DNA of 64,000 nucleotides from Lachnospiraceae bacterium. GTDB lineage: Bacteria; Bacillota; Clostridia; Lachnospirales; Lachnospiraceae. The notes under the pieces were generated by a model. The model was not told the origin of the DNA. It did not search any database and worked only from the letters and a program-made list of their open reading frames with translations. The DNA lies in NCBI GenBank assembly GCA_030524525.1, contig JAUNGI010000007.1, forward strand, positions 26,019 through 90,018. The letters are read 5' to 3'. A program made the translations under genes and the position numbers. This document shows, piece by piece, positions 35,238 through 43,621 of the stretch. How positions within the stretch are numbered: position 1 is the stretch's first letter; the number at the start of each line of letters is the position of its first letter.

Positions 35238-36622
35238 AAAGCCCCCTTCTGCGTCTTCCGCTCCTTTTTCAGGCTCTTATAGATCCCGAACAGCTCCTTG
35301 AGCTTGATCGGGCTGCCGTTATGCGTGATGAGCAGCTCATAGATCGTCGCCACAAAGCGAAGCAGCAGCAGATCCACCGCCACAAGCACCGCGATCGCAA
35401 GGAACGCCGCCCAGCCGCCGATATTTCCCACCAGCAGCGCGCCCGGCAGCAGATACGGTGCGGAGAGCGGAAAGATCAGAGAAAACGTCACAAATGCGCT
35501 TTCTCCCGAAATCTGGAGCATGTTTGCCGCCGAAACGGCGACATAGACGCCGATCATGTTCGAGATCGTCAGGAGCATCAGCCCCTCCTGCGTTTCCTCG
35601 ATCTTGCTGACCGTCGCGCCGCACATGGCGGCAAGAACCGCGTAAAACAGAAAGCCGAAGCAGATCACCACGGCGGACAGCAAAAGGTTGAACGGATTGA
35701 TATTTGTCCAAATGCCCGCCGGAAGCAGCCCTTCCAGCACGCTCTTTTTCCCCGTCACCAGCCCGGTCACCCAGTTGGAGCCAAGCAGCAGTCCGATCAT
35801 GACAAACATCTGCCCCACCGAAGCAAGCAGCATTGCAAGCGTCTTGCCCATCACAAGCGCCATCGGACGAACGGAGGTCAGCAGAAGTTCCACGACGCGC
35901 GTCGATTTATCCACGACGATCGAAGTCGCGACCTGTGAGCTGGCAATGCAGTTGACCATCATAACCACGAACGCAACGCCGTACATGAGCCAATACTGCG
36001 CGTTGGAGATCTTCGTGTCTTCTTCCGCGATCGGCTTGTTGTTTTCGTCGGCATGCTGCACGAGCAGCGCTACCTGCGTGTCCAAAACCGCCCGCTGCGC
36101 GTCCGTCAGCCCCGCCGCCGCTTCCTTAAAAGCCGCGACGCAGTCGGTCAGGCGATCCGCCAAGAAGCTTCCTTCCTCCTCGCCGATCGCTCCCGACGCG
36201 GGGCGCACGACCTCCATCGTCAGCCCAAGCTCTCCCATGTACAGCCGGGCGATCACGGTATCCTCCGTTTCCTCGCTTTCCAAGACTTTGAGCATTTCCT
36301 CATAGGGCACGTCCGCTTTTTCCAGCGCCGCCTCGGCGAACGCCGGCTCCGCGTGCACCGCCTCAAAGCTCATGCCCATCTCCGAAAAGGATGTTCCGAA
36401 CAGCTCCTCGGTCTCGTCGTACCAGACGATCCTGCGGATGCTGCTTTCGGTGAGCTTCTCGTCCCCGCCGCCCTGATTCTGAATCAGCTGCAAAAGCGGC
36501 ATGGAAACAAGGGAAAGCACCGCCAGCAGGATCGTAAAGATCAGATAGCCCCTGTTTTTGAGCGTCTGCACCAGCGTAAAGGCAAAGACCTTTCCGGTAC
36601 CGCGAAATTCACTCCTCTTCAT
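35234..36622 (-). CDS. ABC-2 type permease, NatB-like (first)
   Basis: The 462-residue protein has a membrane helix near residues 26-46, an extracytoplasmic part (about 47-205) and six C-terminal helices. 'SIVVDKSTRVVELLLTSVRPMALVMGKTLAM' is the conserved NatB-type segment. It is a paralogue of the downstream permease with the same architecture, so the transporter is probably a heterodimer plus ATPase dimer. Known relatives export Na+ or give resistance to ionophores and peptides; the substrate here is unknown. It starts within the end of the ATPase gene (14-base overlap). Confidence 0.85.
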   Translation of the reverse strand: MKRSEFRGTGKVFAFTLVQTLKNRGYLIFTILLAVLSLVSMPLLQLIQNQGGGDEKLTESSIRRIVWYDETEELFGTSFSEMGMSFEAVHAEPAFAEAALEKADVPYEEMLKVLESEETEDTVIARLYMGELGLTMEVVRPASGAIGEEEGSFLADRLTDCVAAFKEAAAGLTDAQRAVLDTQVALLVQHADENNKPIAEEDTKISNAQYWLMYGVAFVVMMVNCIASSQVATSIVVDKSTRVVELLLTSVRPMALVMGKTLAMLLASVGQMFVMIGLLLGSNWVTGLVTGKKSVLEGLLPAGIWTNINPFNLLLSAVVICFGFLFYAVLAAMCGATVSKIEETQEGLMLLTISNMIGVYVAVSAANMLQISGESAFVTFSLIFPLSAPYLLPGALLVGNIGGWAAFLAIAVLVAVDLLLLRFVATIYELLITHNGSPIKLKELFGIYKSLKKERKTQKGAL

Positions 36623-37550
36623 GGCTCTCCCCTACCTTTTCCACGAATATCTCGTGCAGCGACGGCTCTCTCAGCTCAAAGCGGACGATCGTGACCCGAT
36701 GCTCCGTCAGGGTTCGCAGAAACGCCATTGCCTGTTCCTCTCCGGTCACCTTCAAATGGTATTCCGACGGCAGCTTCTCGGCGATGGTAAGTCCGGCCTC
36801 CTCCACATAGGCGGCGATATCCTCGTCGCATTTTACAAACAGATTCACCCTGCCGTAGCTCTTCTTGATCTCGTCGAGATTGCCCTGAAGCACCACCTTG
36901 CCCCGGTTGAGAATGGTCAGGTCGGTGCAGAATTCCTCGATCGTAGGCATCTGGTGGCTCGACATGATGATGTATTTGTCCTTCTGCATTTCCTCCCGGA
37001 TCACGGTCTTGAACAGATCGGTATTGACCGGGTCGAGTCCGCTGAGCGGCTCGTCCAGCACAAGGATCTCCGGGTCGGAGATCAGCGCCGCCATCAGCTG
37101 GATCTTCTGCTGATTTCCCTTGCTGAGCTGATCGGCACGGTTCGCCTTGCTCTTTTGCCCCTTGCCCTTTTTGGGCGGGAAGATGTATTCGTTCAGCTGC
37201 AAGCGATCCGCCCAATAATGGATGCGCTCCAGCGCTTCCAGCTTCGGCACCTGCTTTAGGCGCGCAAAATACAGAAGCTGATCCAGCAGCGAATATTTCG
37301 GGTACAGCCCGCGTTCCTCCGCCAGATAGCCGATGTTCCGCTCCGAGGGTACCATCGGCTTGCCGTCCCAGAGGATCTCCCCCTCGTCGTATTGCAGCAT
37401 GCCGAGCATAACGCGGATCGAGGTCGTCTTTCCGGCGCCGTTCGTGCCGAGCAGGGCGTAGACCCCCGGCTGCTGCATGGCAAAGCTGAGATGGTCCACG
37501 ACCACCTTATCCCCATAGGATTTTGTTAAGTTTCGTACTTCAAAGGACAT
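36609..37550 (-). CDS. ABC transporter ATP-binding protein, NatA-like
   Basis: The 313-residue protein has Walker A 'GTNGAGKTTSI', signature 'LSKGNQQKIQLMAAL', Walker B 'ILVLDEPLSGLDP' and H-loop 'MSSHQMPTIEEFC', followed by a C-terminal domain of about 90 residues as in NatA-type ATPases. 'MSFEVRNLTKSYGDKVVVDHL' is the natural N-terminus. The ATG at 37550 is preceded by GGAGG with a 5-base gap; the longer frame upstream runs into the 78-bp repeats. It heads the three-gene transporter operon. Confidence 0.92.
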   Translation of the reverse strand: MSFEVRNLTKSYGDKVVVDHLSFAMQQPGVYALLGTNGAGKTTSIRVMLGMLQYDEGEILWDGKPMVPSERNIGYLAEERGLYPKYSLLDQLLYFARLKQVPKLEALERIHYWADRLQLNEYIFPPKKGKGQKSKANRADQLSKGNQQKIQLMAALISDPEILVLDEPLSGLDPVNTDLFKTVIREEMQKDKYIIMSSHQMPTIEEFCTDLTILNRGKVVLQGNLDEIKKSYGRVNLFVKCDEDIAAYVEEAGLTIAEKLPSEYHLKVTGEEQAMAFLRTLTEHRVTIVRFELREPSLHEIFVEKVGESHEEE

Positions 37551-37580
37551 AACTCCCTCCATCACACAATAAACAAGCAT

Positions 37581-37860
37581 TCCCGCGATCGCCCCTCGTA
37601 TTCGCAATCCGCGCTGCCGCGTCCTGACTCTAAAAGACGATCGCTCCGTGCTCCGCACTCCCGCGATCGCCCTCCGTATTCGCAATCCGCGCTGCCACGT
37701 CCTGACTCTAAAAGACGATCGCTTCGTGCTTCGCTCTCCCGCGATCGCCCCTCATATTCGCAATCCGCGCTTTCGCGTCCTGACTCTAAAAGACGATCGC
37801 TTCGTGCTCCGCACTCCCGCGATCGCCCTCCGTATTCGCAATCCGCGCTTTCGCGCTCCT
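37581..37860. repeat. Tandem repeat of 78 bp, 3.6 copies
   Basis: Copies begin at 37581, 37659, 37737 and 37815, each starting TCCCGCGATCGCC and containing GACTCTAAAAGACGATCGC. The units differ by only a few bases. The GCGATCG near the unit start and CGATCGC near its end could pair. The array ends next to a large palindrome. It lies in the 445-base gap between the ABC ATPase and yhaN-like genes. Confidence 0.9.
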
Positions 37861-37876
37861 TGCTCATACGGGGGCG

Positions 37877-37938
37877 CCCAGACGATATCCATGGATTTGC
37901 ATATGCAAGCACATGCGAATCCATGGCTGTCGTCTGGG
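37877..37938. repeat. 62-bp palindrome
   Basis: CCCAGACGA (37877-37885) pairs with TCGTCTGGG (37930-37938), and inside it CCATGGATT pairs with AATCCATGG. This gives a long stem with a short AT-rich loop. It is followed by CTTTTAGAGT, the reverse complement of the ACTCTAAAAG in each 78-bp unit, so palindrome and array look like parts of one element. It may end transcription from both sides. Confidence 0.8.
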
Positions 37939-37995
37939 ACTTTTAGAGTATATCATATTTACCTCCGTACAACAAGACGAATATCCTAAATTTCC

Positions 37996-40092
37996 CTAAA
38001 GCATTACCGGGCTGAACGCCAGTCCGTTTTCGGCAAGCAGCTCCGCCTCCCGCTTCTGGCAGGTAAACAGCAGCACCTGTCTGCCGCAGTCCGCCAGCAG
38101 CCGCAGCGCCTCAAGCAAACGCTCGTCGTCGTAAAAGGCGAACGCGTCGTCGAAGATCAGGGGCAGAGCCTCCTTCCGGTACATCGTCTCGCCCACCGCG
38201 AGCCGAACCGCAAGATAAAGCTGCTCCAGCGTTCCGGCGCTGCACTGGCTGCTTTGGAGATATCGGCTTCCCGTGTCGATCTTGAGCTTTAGCTTTTCGT
38301 CGAGCGTCACCTTCCGGTATGCGCCGTTCGTCAGCTTCTGCACATAAGCGGACGCCGTTTTGTTCAGCTCGCGCCCAAAGCTGTCGTGGATTTCCTCGGA
38401 AAGCTTCTTAAGCGTATCCTGTGCAAGCGTTATCGCCTGCTTTTCCTGCGTATCCTCCGCCAGTCGGCTTTGCAGCTCGCACAGCCGGGTACGGTTTTCC
38501 AGACAGCGCGTCTCGATCTCTGCTCCCTGCTCCAACGCGCCCTCCAACCGGTCGATCTGGGTCTGCAAGCGCCGCGCCTCTGCGAACAGCTCCCTTGCCC
38601 GCTGCTCCCGATTGGCGGCCTCCGCCAGAAGCCGCCCTTGGATCGCCCCGACCGCAGGCTCCGTCAGCTCCGTGATCGCCGAAAAACGCCGAAAATACGC
38701 AAGCAGCTCCTCTTCCTGCAAATGCAGCGTTTCTTCCGCGCGCCGCTCCCGCTGCCGTTCCTCCGAAAGCGCTTCGCGGCGGCTCCGTACCACCGCCAGC
38801 TCCTCGCGAAGCCGGGCGATCCGTTCGCTCTGTTCCTCTTCCGAGGGTTCCTTGGCAAGCTCCTGCTGCAAGGCGAGCAGCTCCTCCGACGCCCGCGCCT
38901 TTGCTTCCATGCGCTCCGCCGAAAGCCGCTCCGCCAGCGCCTTTCGCTTCCGCTTCCGCCAAAAGGCAAAGCCCGCCAAGCCGCAGGCGCAAAGAAGCGC
39001 GGCAAACGCCGCGGGCGGCACGAAGAACAGAAGCGCCACGGCTGCCGCCAGACACGCCGCCGCTCCGCCAAGCAGCGCCCCAAAGCCCTGACGAACCGAC
39101 GTTTTCGCGCTCTCGCACGCCTGCGCAAGGCGCTCGTCCGACCGCCGATGCGCTTCCGCACGCTCGGCAAGCTCCCGCTTCTTTTCCCGATAAGCCTCCA
39201 AGCGTCGGACGGCTTCCTCGCTCCCACCCGGCTCGGCTCCCGAAAGCTCCTGCTCCTTGACCGCAAGCTCCCGCTCCTTTTGGGTCAGCTCCCGCTCCCG
39301 ATCCTCATGCTCCCGCAGATCGGAGCGATACGCAAGAAACCGCTCGTACCTTACGGAGAATTCCGCGTCCCGGCTTTCGTCCGCCGCCGCTTCGCTCTCT
39401 GCAAGCTCCCGTTCCAGCTCCGCAAGCCGCCGCTGCGCCTCCCTGCGCTCCTTGGCTCTCGCGTCCAGCTGAAGCATCTGCGTTTCCTCCTGCGAAAGCT
39501 CCCGCTGCAGCTCCGCGATCTGCTGCGGCAGCTTTTTGGCATCCAGCTGCTTTGCCTGTTCGGAAAGCTTCGCCAGCGCCCCCGGCACATCGACCTCCTG
39601 CTCCCGCGCCGCCGAAAGATTCGCCATATAATTTTGCAGCTCCTCGGCAAGCGCCGCGTCGGTGGCGGCTCCGGTCTGCGGAACGCTGACCGTATTCAAA
39701 AAGCCGCTTTCCGAAAGCTCCGGCAAAAGCAGCTCCATAACCTCCCAGCGCGCGGGGATCTCCCGTCCGGTCGCCAAATTCGTCAGCCGAAGCTTCCGCT
39801 CGTTCTGATAAAAGATCCGCTCGATCCGATACGCTTCCCCGCCGATCTCCAGCTCCATCGCCCCCTGATACGCCCCCGGCGCGTCAAGCGGCTGATACCG
39901 GGTATACAAGTCCTGCTTTGCCGCCCGTCCCCTCGGCTTTTCCGTCCCAAAGAGCATGGCGCGCAGAAACGCGGCAAGCGTCGATTTCCCCGCCTCGTTT
40001 TCGCCGTATATCACATTCAGTCCGTCCGAAAAACGAACCTCTTTTTTTTGAAATTTCCCGAAATACTCCGGGTACAAGCCTATGATCCTCAC
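37996..40092 (-). CDS. SbcC/YhaN-like coiled-coil ATPase
   Basis: The 698-residue protein has an N-terminal 'LNVIYGENEAGKSTLAAFLRAML' Walker A, long coiled coils (about 170-600) broken by a hydrophobic segment near residues 325-370 ('GFGALLGGAAACLAAAVALLFFVPPAAFAALLCA' region, two membrane-like helices), and a C-terminal 'SAGTLEQLYLAVRLAVGE...LIFDDAFAFYDDERL' with signature and Walker B. The internal hydrophobic pair is typical of YhaN-type proteins rather than SbcC. With the phosphoesterase encoded 21 bases upstream it should form an SbcCD-like DNA-end processing complex, perhaps at the membrane. Confidence 0.85.
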   Translation of the reverse strand: MRIIGLYPEYFGKFQKKEVRFSDGLNVIYGENEAGKSTLAAFLRAMLFGTEKPRGRAAKQDLYTRYQPLDAPGAYQGAMELEIGGEAYRIERIFYQNERKLRLTNLATGREIPARWEVMELLLPELSESGFLNTVSVPQTGAATDAALAEELQNYMANLSAAREQEVDVPGALAKLSEQAKQLDAKKLPQQIAELQRELSQEETQMLQLDARAKERREAQRRLAELERELAESEAAADESRDAEFSVRYERFLAYRSDLREHEDRERELTQKERELAVKEQELSGAEPGGSEEAVRRLEAYREKKRELAERAEAHRRSDERLAQACESAKTSVRQGFGALLGGAAACLAAAVALLFFVPPAAFAALLCACGLAGFAFWRKRKRKALAERLSAERMEAKARASEELLALQQELAKEPSEEEQSERIARLREELAVVRSRREALSEERQRERRAEETLHLQEEELLAYFRRFSAITELTEPAVGAIQGRLLAEAANREQRARELFAEARRLQTQIDRLEGALEQGAEIETRCLENRTRLCELQSRLAEDTQEKQAITLAQDTLKKLSEEIHDSFGRELNKTASAYVQKLTNGAYRKVTLDEKLKLKIDTGSRYLQSSQCSAGTLEQLYLAVRLAVGETMYRKEALPLIFDDAFAFYDDERLLEALRLLADCGRQVLLFTCQKREAELLAENGLAFSPVML

Positions 40093-40113
40093 TTCGTCGC
40101 TCCGCCTCCCCCG

Positions 40114-41169
40114 CTAATCCAGCAGCGCCTTCAAGCCGTAATACAGCGCCTTTTTTGTCACCTCGTCCTGCGGCTCGATCCCTTGGATGCGGTCGATATA
40201 CATGCCGATCAGATTGTCGTGATTGGCTGCCCGGATCGCCTCGAAATCGTACTCCGGAAGCGTCTCGTCCCGCACCTCGGTCACATAGCCCAGCTTCGCC
40301 AGCGCCCCGATATCCGGCGCAAGATGCTCCTCCCGGCTCCCCTCCAAAACGATGCGAAACAGGTTTTCTTCGCCCTCCGCCGCAAGCAGCCGCTTTGTCC
40401 GCTCCTGAATCGACCCGTTCGTGTCCTCCGGCGTCACCGGCACCGTCAGATCGACGTAGCGCCGCTTGGCAAACGGCACAAACTCCGTTCGAACCTCTTT
40501 TTTTCCGTCCGGCAGCAGGTCGATCTCCGCAAATACATAGCCGTGCTCGCCCGTCTCGTTTTTGTCGAGGGGCTCCAAGGAACCCGCATAGAACATCCCG
40601 TCCGCAAGCTTCTGCGGCTTATGGATATGTCCGAGCGCCGCATAATCAAAGCCCGCCAGCGCAAGCCGCTTGAAGTCGATGGGTACGTCCTTCGGATCGC
40701 CGCCGTGCGCCAGCAATACGGCGATCTCCCCGCCCTGCGCGCGCACGTCCCGAAGCCGCGCCTCCGAAATGTCGCGCGTGTGGTAGCTGAAGCCCGTTAC
40801 CGCCGCCGAAAGCTCCGGAAAGCGCACCGTCTGAAGCTCCTCTCCCGAAAGCATGGTCACATGCTCCGCCCACGGGAAATCCGCATAGTTCGAGCGGCTC
40901 CCGATATAATCGTGATTTCCAGCGATCAGCACGACCTTTGTCCTTTCCAGCCGGGAAAACTGGTAATTGACCTCCCGCAGCTCCCGCACGAGCGGCTGTC
41001 GGTGAAACAGATCGCCCGCAATCAGCAAAAGCTCCGCCTCCCGCCGGTTGCATTCGTCCATCAGCCGGCCGAACGTCTCCCAGATCTCCTTTTCCCGCAG
41101 CTCCGCCCAAGGCTGCTGCTTGTCCGGCTGCATTCCCAAATGAATGTCCGCCGTATGTATCAGTTTCAT
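40114..41169 (-). CDS. Metallophosphoesterase, SbcD/YhaO-like
   Basis: The 351-residue protein has all calcineurin-like motifs: 'KLIHTADIHLGM', 'LLIAGDLFHRQ', 'VLIAGNHDYIG', 'LAHGG' and 'ALGHIHKPQ'. This is the Mre11/SbcD nuclease family, which works with an SMC-like ATPase on DNA ends. The ATG at 41169 follows AAAGGGGG; the longer frame is not conserved. It pairs with the coiled-coil ATPase gene after a 21-base gap. In B. subtilis the equivalent yhaO-yhaN genes sit beside yhaM; here yhaM is 12.6 kb away. Confidence 0.87.
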   Translation of the reverse strand: MKLIHTADIHLGMQPDKQQPWAELREKEIWETFGRLMDECNRREAELLLIAGDLFHRQPLVRELREVNYQFSRLERTKVVLIAGNHDYIGSRSNYADFPWAEHVTMLSGEELQTVRFPELSAAVTGFSYHTRDISEARLRDVRAQGGEIAVLLAHGGDPKDVPIDFKRLALAGFDYAALGHIHKPQKLADGMFYAGSLEPLDKNETGEHGYVFAEIDLLPDGKKEVRTEFVPFAKRRYVDLTVPVTPEDTNGSIQERTKRLLAAEGEENLFRIVLEGSREEHLAPDIGALAKLGYVTEVRDETLPEYDFEAIRAANHDNLIGMYIDRIQGIEPQDEVTKKALYYGLKALLD

Positions 41170-41254
41170 CCACGCTTCCCCCTTTTCTCGATCGTGTGCG
41201 CCGCACTCCAATGCCTCCTACAGCATATCAAAGGAAGACGGCTTTGTCACGCGC

Positions 41255-42373
41255 TTATTTTTCCAGAATCGGCTCGTAAACATAGGTATACCGGTCCCTC
41301 CGCATTCCCTGCTGATCCACGATCTCAATACAATTTCCGTAATCGTCGTACCGGTATGTTTTCCTGCGAACCGAGTCGGTACCGTCCTCCTTGAGCAGGA
41401 TCTTCTCGGAAAGCCTGCCGTTTTCGTCAAAAACGCATCGCCATTCCTCTTGGCTATCTGAGATTATTGTGCCGTCCGAATTACAATGCGAAGCCGCATA
41501 AACCAGTTCACCGTTTTCATAACGATACTCCTCTTCCGCTCGATAAAAGGTATCATATTGAAATTCACCGCCTCGTTCTATTTTTTTTAGCAGATTCCCG
41601 TCCGAGTCATACAAATAACTATTGATTGTATAATGCGGTGTGACATCCGTATCTCCCAATACATACAAATTTGCCGCCTCATACGACCATAAAATCCCAT
41701 GTTCGCCATATGCAGCCTCATAAATCAGGGTACAGATACCCTCTTCCGGATAATAACGTTCAGTAATCACATTTCCTTCCTCATCATGCCAGAGAATCAA
41801 GTAGTCCTCCAACGTATTATCCTTCGGATCGCGTCGTTCACAACGAACGCTTCCGTCTTCTAAATACTGATAAACCTCAACGACATAAGGCGTCCCGTTG
41901 CCCCAACAATACTGCTTTTCCACTAGTTTCCCCTGCTCGTAAGCGTATGTTGTAATGCTTTTATTCCCATATTCGTCTGTTATGCTTTCAAAAACACAGT
42001 TCCCCTGCTCGTCGTACGCATATTCTTCTCCGCCCAGCGAAACGTCCCCGCTGACGTTGCACCGATAGCCTTCCACCTTGATCAGCCGATTGTTTTCGTC
42101 GTAGGTTCTTTGCTCCGTTGTATCCTCTCCGTCTACATGACGCCGCTCCTCCACCAGCAGCCAGCCAAGCAGCTTTCCGTCCGGAATGGGCGTAAGCGTA
42201 GGCGAAGCGTTCGGAGCAGCGCTTAACGTGGGGGTTGCCGACGGCGCAACGGTTCCGGAAAAGACCGGTCGCTGCCCGCCTTGCGTGGGCTGCGGCTCTT
42301 CGTTTGTGGTTTTGCCGCAGCCGGGAAGCAGCAAAGAGAATAAGAAAATAAAGATAATTATTACTCGTTTCAT
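41255..42373 (-). CDS. YD/Rhs-like repeat lipoprotein (copy A)
   Basis: The 372-residue protein has a lipoprotein signal ('IIFIFLFSLLLPGCGK', Cys19), a low-complexity Pro/Thr/Ser linker, and then many short 'YdenG.l....y' repeats, e.g. 'TYDENNRLIKVEGY', 'YAYDEQGNC', 'RYDDYGNCIEIVDQQG'. These resemble YD/Rhs repeats and form beta-rich surface structures. No toxin domain or catalytic motif is seen. Its first ~70 codons after the linker and its last ~60 codons are about 97% identical in DNA to lipoprotein copy B, but the middle is different. The ATG at 42373 is preceded by GGGGCGG. It lies downstream of the M23 gene. Confidence 0.75.
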   Translation of the reverse strand: MKRVIIIFIFLFSLLLPGCGKTTNEEPQPTQGGQRPVFSGTVAPSATPTLSAAPNASPTLTPIPDGKLLGWLLVEERRHVDGEDTTEQRTYDENNRLIKVEGYRCNVSGDVSLGGEEYAYDEQGNCVFESITDEYGNKSITTYAYEQGKLVEKQYCWGNGTPYVVEVYQYLEDGSVRCERRDPKDNTLEDYLILWHDEEGNVITERYYPEEGICTLIYEAAYGEHGILWSYEAANLYVLGDTDVTPHYTINSYLYDSDGNLLKKIERGGEFQYDTFYRAEEEYRYENGELVYAASHCNSDGTIISDSQEEWRCVFDENGRLSEKILLKEDGTDSVRRKTYRYDDYGNCIEIVDQQGMRRDRYTYVYEPILEK

Positions 42374-42396
42374 GCTTGACCGCCCCTTTCTTTCTA

Positions 42397-43443
42397 TCAT
42401 TTTGCAATCTCCACTGTTTTGCCGTCTCGATAAGCATTTAAGAATTTTGTATAAAATGTACAAGAAGTTCCATTAAAATCCTTATAGGCAGGATCAAAGG
42501 AAGGATTTATTTCCCATAAGCCTCCATTTAGAATGAACATAGGATTATTGGCATATGCTTTTATGTCTGCCTTCTCCTTTACCCCTCGATCGTCACTGCC
42601 ATGATAATATGCCGTTGGATTTAAGTAATATGTAGCACTGGAGGAAACCTTTTTCAAGACAGCAAAATGCAAGTGTTTGTCCCTTCCGGCAGAGCCGGAA
42701 CTACCGACATTTCCCAACTTCGTCTTCGTGTTAATAAACTGTCCCTTCTGGAGCCCGTCAGCAATTTCCTGCAAGTGCAAATATCGTGTATACAGCGTCA
42801 CGGTCGAATTGTCCTTACTTGTTACAGTATGTTCTAAATAGACATAATTTCCGTTTACTGAGTGATTCGTCCCAACTTCTACAACCTTTCCACATAGAGC
42901 AGCGCGGGCTTCTGCCGAACTAGCATCATCTATATCAATGTCGATTGCCCAATGACGTGGGTAGTTCGAATTTGAAGACGTGAACCTTGTTCCATAAAAA
43001 GATGAAATTGCTCCGAACCCAATAACAACTCCTCCTTTTGCAGAAAATTGTTTGTTTCCTACATCTTCTGCTGTTCTTTTCTTTCCCGCCATATACTGGC
43101 TGCCGCTTACCGGCCAAACAAAAGAATACTGCGTGACCGGAATCACAATTTTTTTCGTCACAGACGTCGAAGTGTAAACGAAAACAATTTCTCCAATCCT
43201 CCACGCATCGGAACCGCTGAAAGCCGTAATAGAGCAGTTGACCGTCGCCGCTCCCTGTCCCTGCGTTGCCGACAAGCGGATCCATTTGGAGGCTGTCGCC
43301 AGCGTCCATGTGTAAGTACCGGATAACGCAATCAGGAAACTGTAGCTTCCACTTTCACTTCCTTGGTGGATGCTGGTCGGAAGAATAGGGGAAGCCGCTC
43401 TCGCTTCTTCTATCACTGCTGCGGACTTAAAATTGTCGTTCAT
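42397..43443 (-). CDS. BACON-like domain plus M23 (LytM-type) peptidase, no signal peptide
   Basis: The 348-residue protein has a BACON-like N-terminal domain (about residues 30-110: 'WTLATASKWIRLSATQGQGAA...WRIGEIVFVYTS') and an M23 domain from 'FVWPVSGSQY' (about 118-310) with the metal motifs 'HWAID' (HxxxD) and 'HLHF' (HxH). It should cleave peptidoglycan cross-bridges or stems. The start 'MNDNFKSAAVIEE' has GGAG upstream and shows no signal peptide or membrane helix, which is odd for such an enzyme. DNA is clearly more AT-rich than the housekeeping genes. It lies between two related lipoprotein genes. Confidence 0.8.
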   Translation of the reverse strand: MNDNFKSAAVIEEARAASPILPTSIHQGSESGSYSFLIALSGTYTWTLATASKWIRLSATQGQGAATVNCSITAFSGSDAWRIGEIVFVYTSTSVTKKIVIPVTQYSFVWPVSGSQYMAGKKRTAEDVGNKQFSAKGGVVIGFGAISSFYGTRFTSSNSNYPRHWAIDIDIDDASSAEARAALCGKVVEVGTNHSVNGNYVYLEHTVTSKDNSTVTLYTRYLHLQEIADGLQKGQFINTKTKLGNVGSSGSAGRDKHLHFAVLKKVSSSATYYLNPTAYYHGSDDRGVKEKADIKAYANNPMFILNGGLWEINPSFDPAYKDFNGTSCTFYTKFLNAYRDGKTVEIAK

Positions 43444-43454
43444 AAAAATCTCCA

Positions 43455-43555
43455 TTCCGGAGCGTTGGCGACGGGGTACCATCAGAGCTATTTGTGACGC
43501 TCCGGCACAAATAGCTCTGTGAAAAATAAGCTATCAAGCTTATTTTTCACGCTGC
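43455..43555. repeat. Dispersed palindromic repeat, family 3 (copy 3, reverse orientation)
   Basis: The order is TTCCGGAGCG...GGCGACGGGG, the hairpin GCTATTTGTG/CACAAATAGC (43487-43515), then the hairpin TGAAAAATAAGC/GCTTATTTTTCA (43519-43549). This is copy 1 (3853-3950) read on the other strand, with the second stem changed on both arms. It lies upstream of the M23 gene. Confidence 0.7.
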
Positions 43556-43621
43556 CTTCTCGCTTTATATTTCATCTATTTGCAATGTCAGTCCCATCCT
43601 TATCCAAGTTTTGCTCTATCA

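Noticed and set aside
37562-37924. A 120-residue repetitive reading frame on the minus strand over the 78-bp array
   Set aside because: It stays open only because the unit length is a multiple of three and lacks stops. It has no ribosome binding site, and it overlaps the palindrome.
38386-41394. A 1002-codon open frame on the plus strand
   Set aside because: It is antisense to the two SbcCD-like genes, rich in Arg/Leu/Pro, has no domain motif and follows from high GC codon bias.
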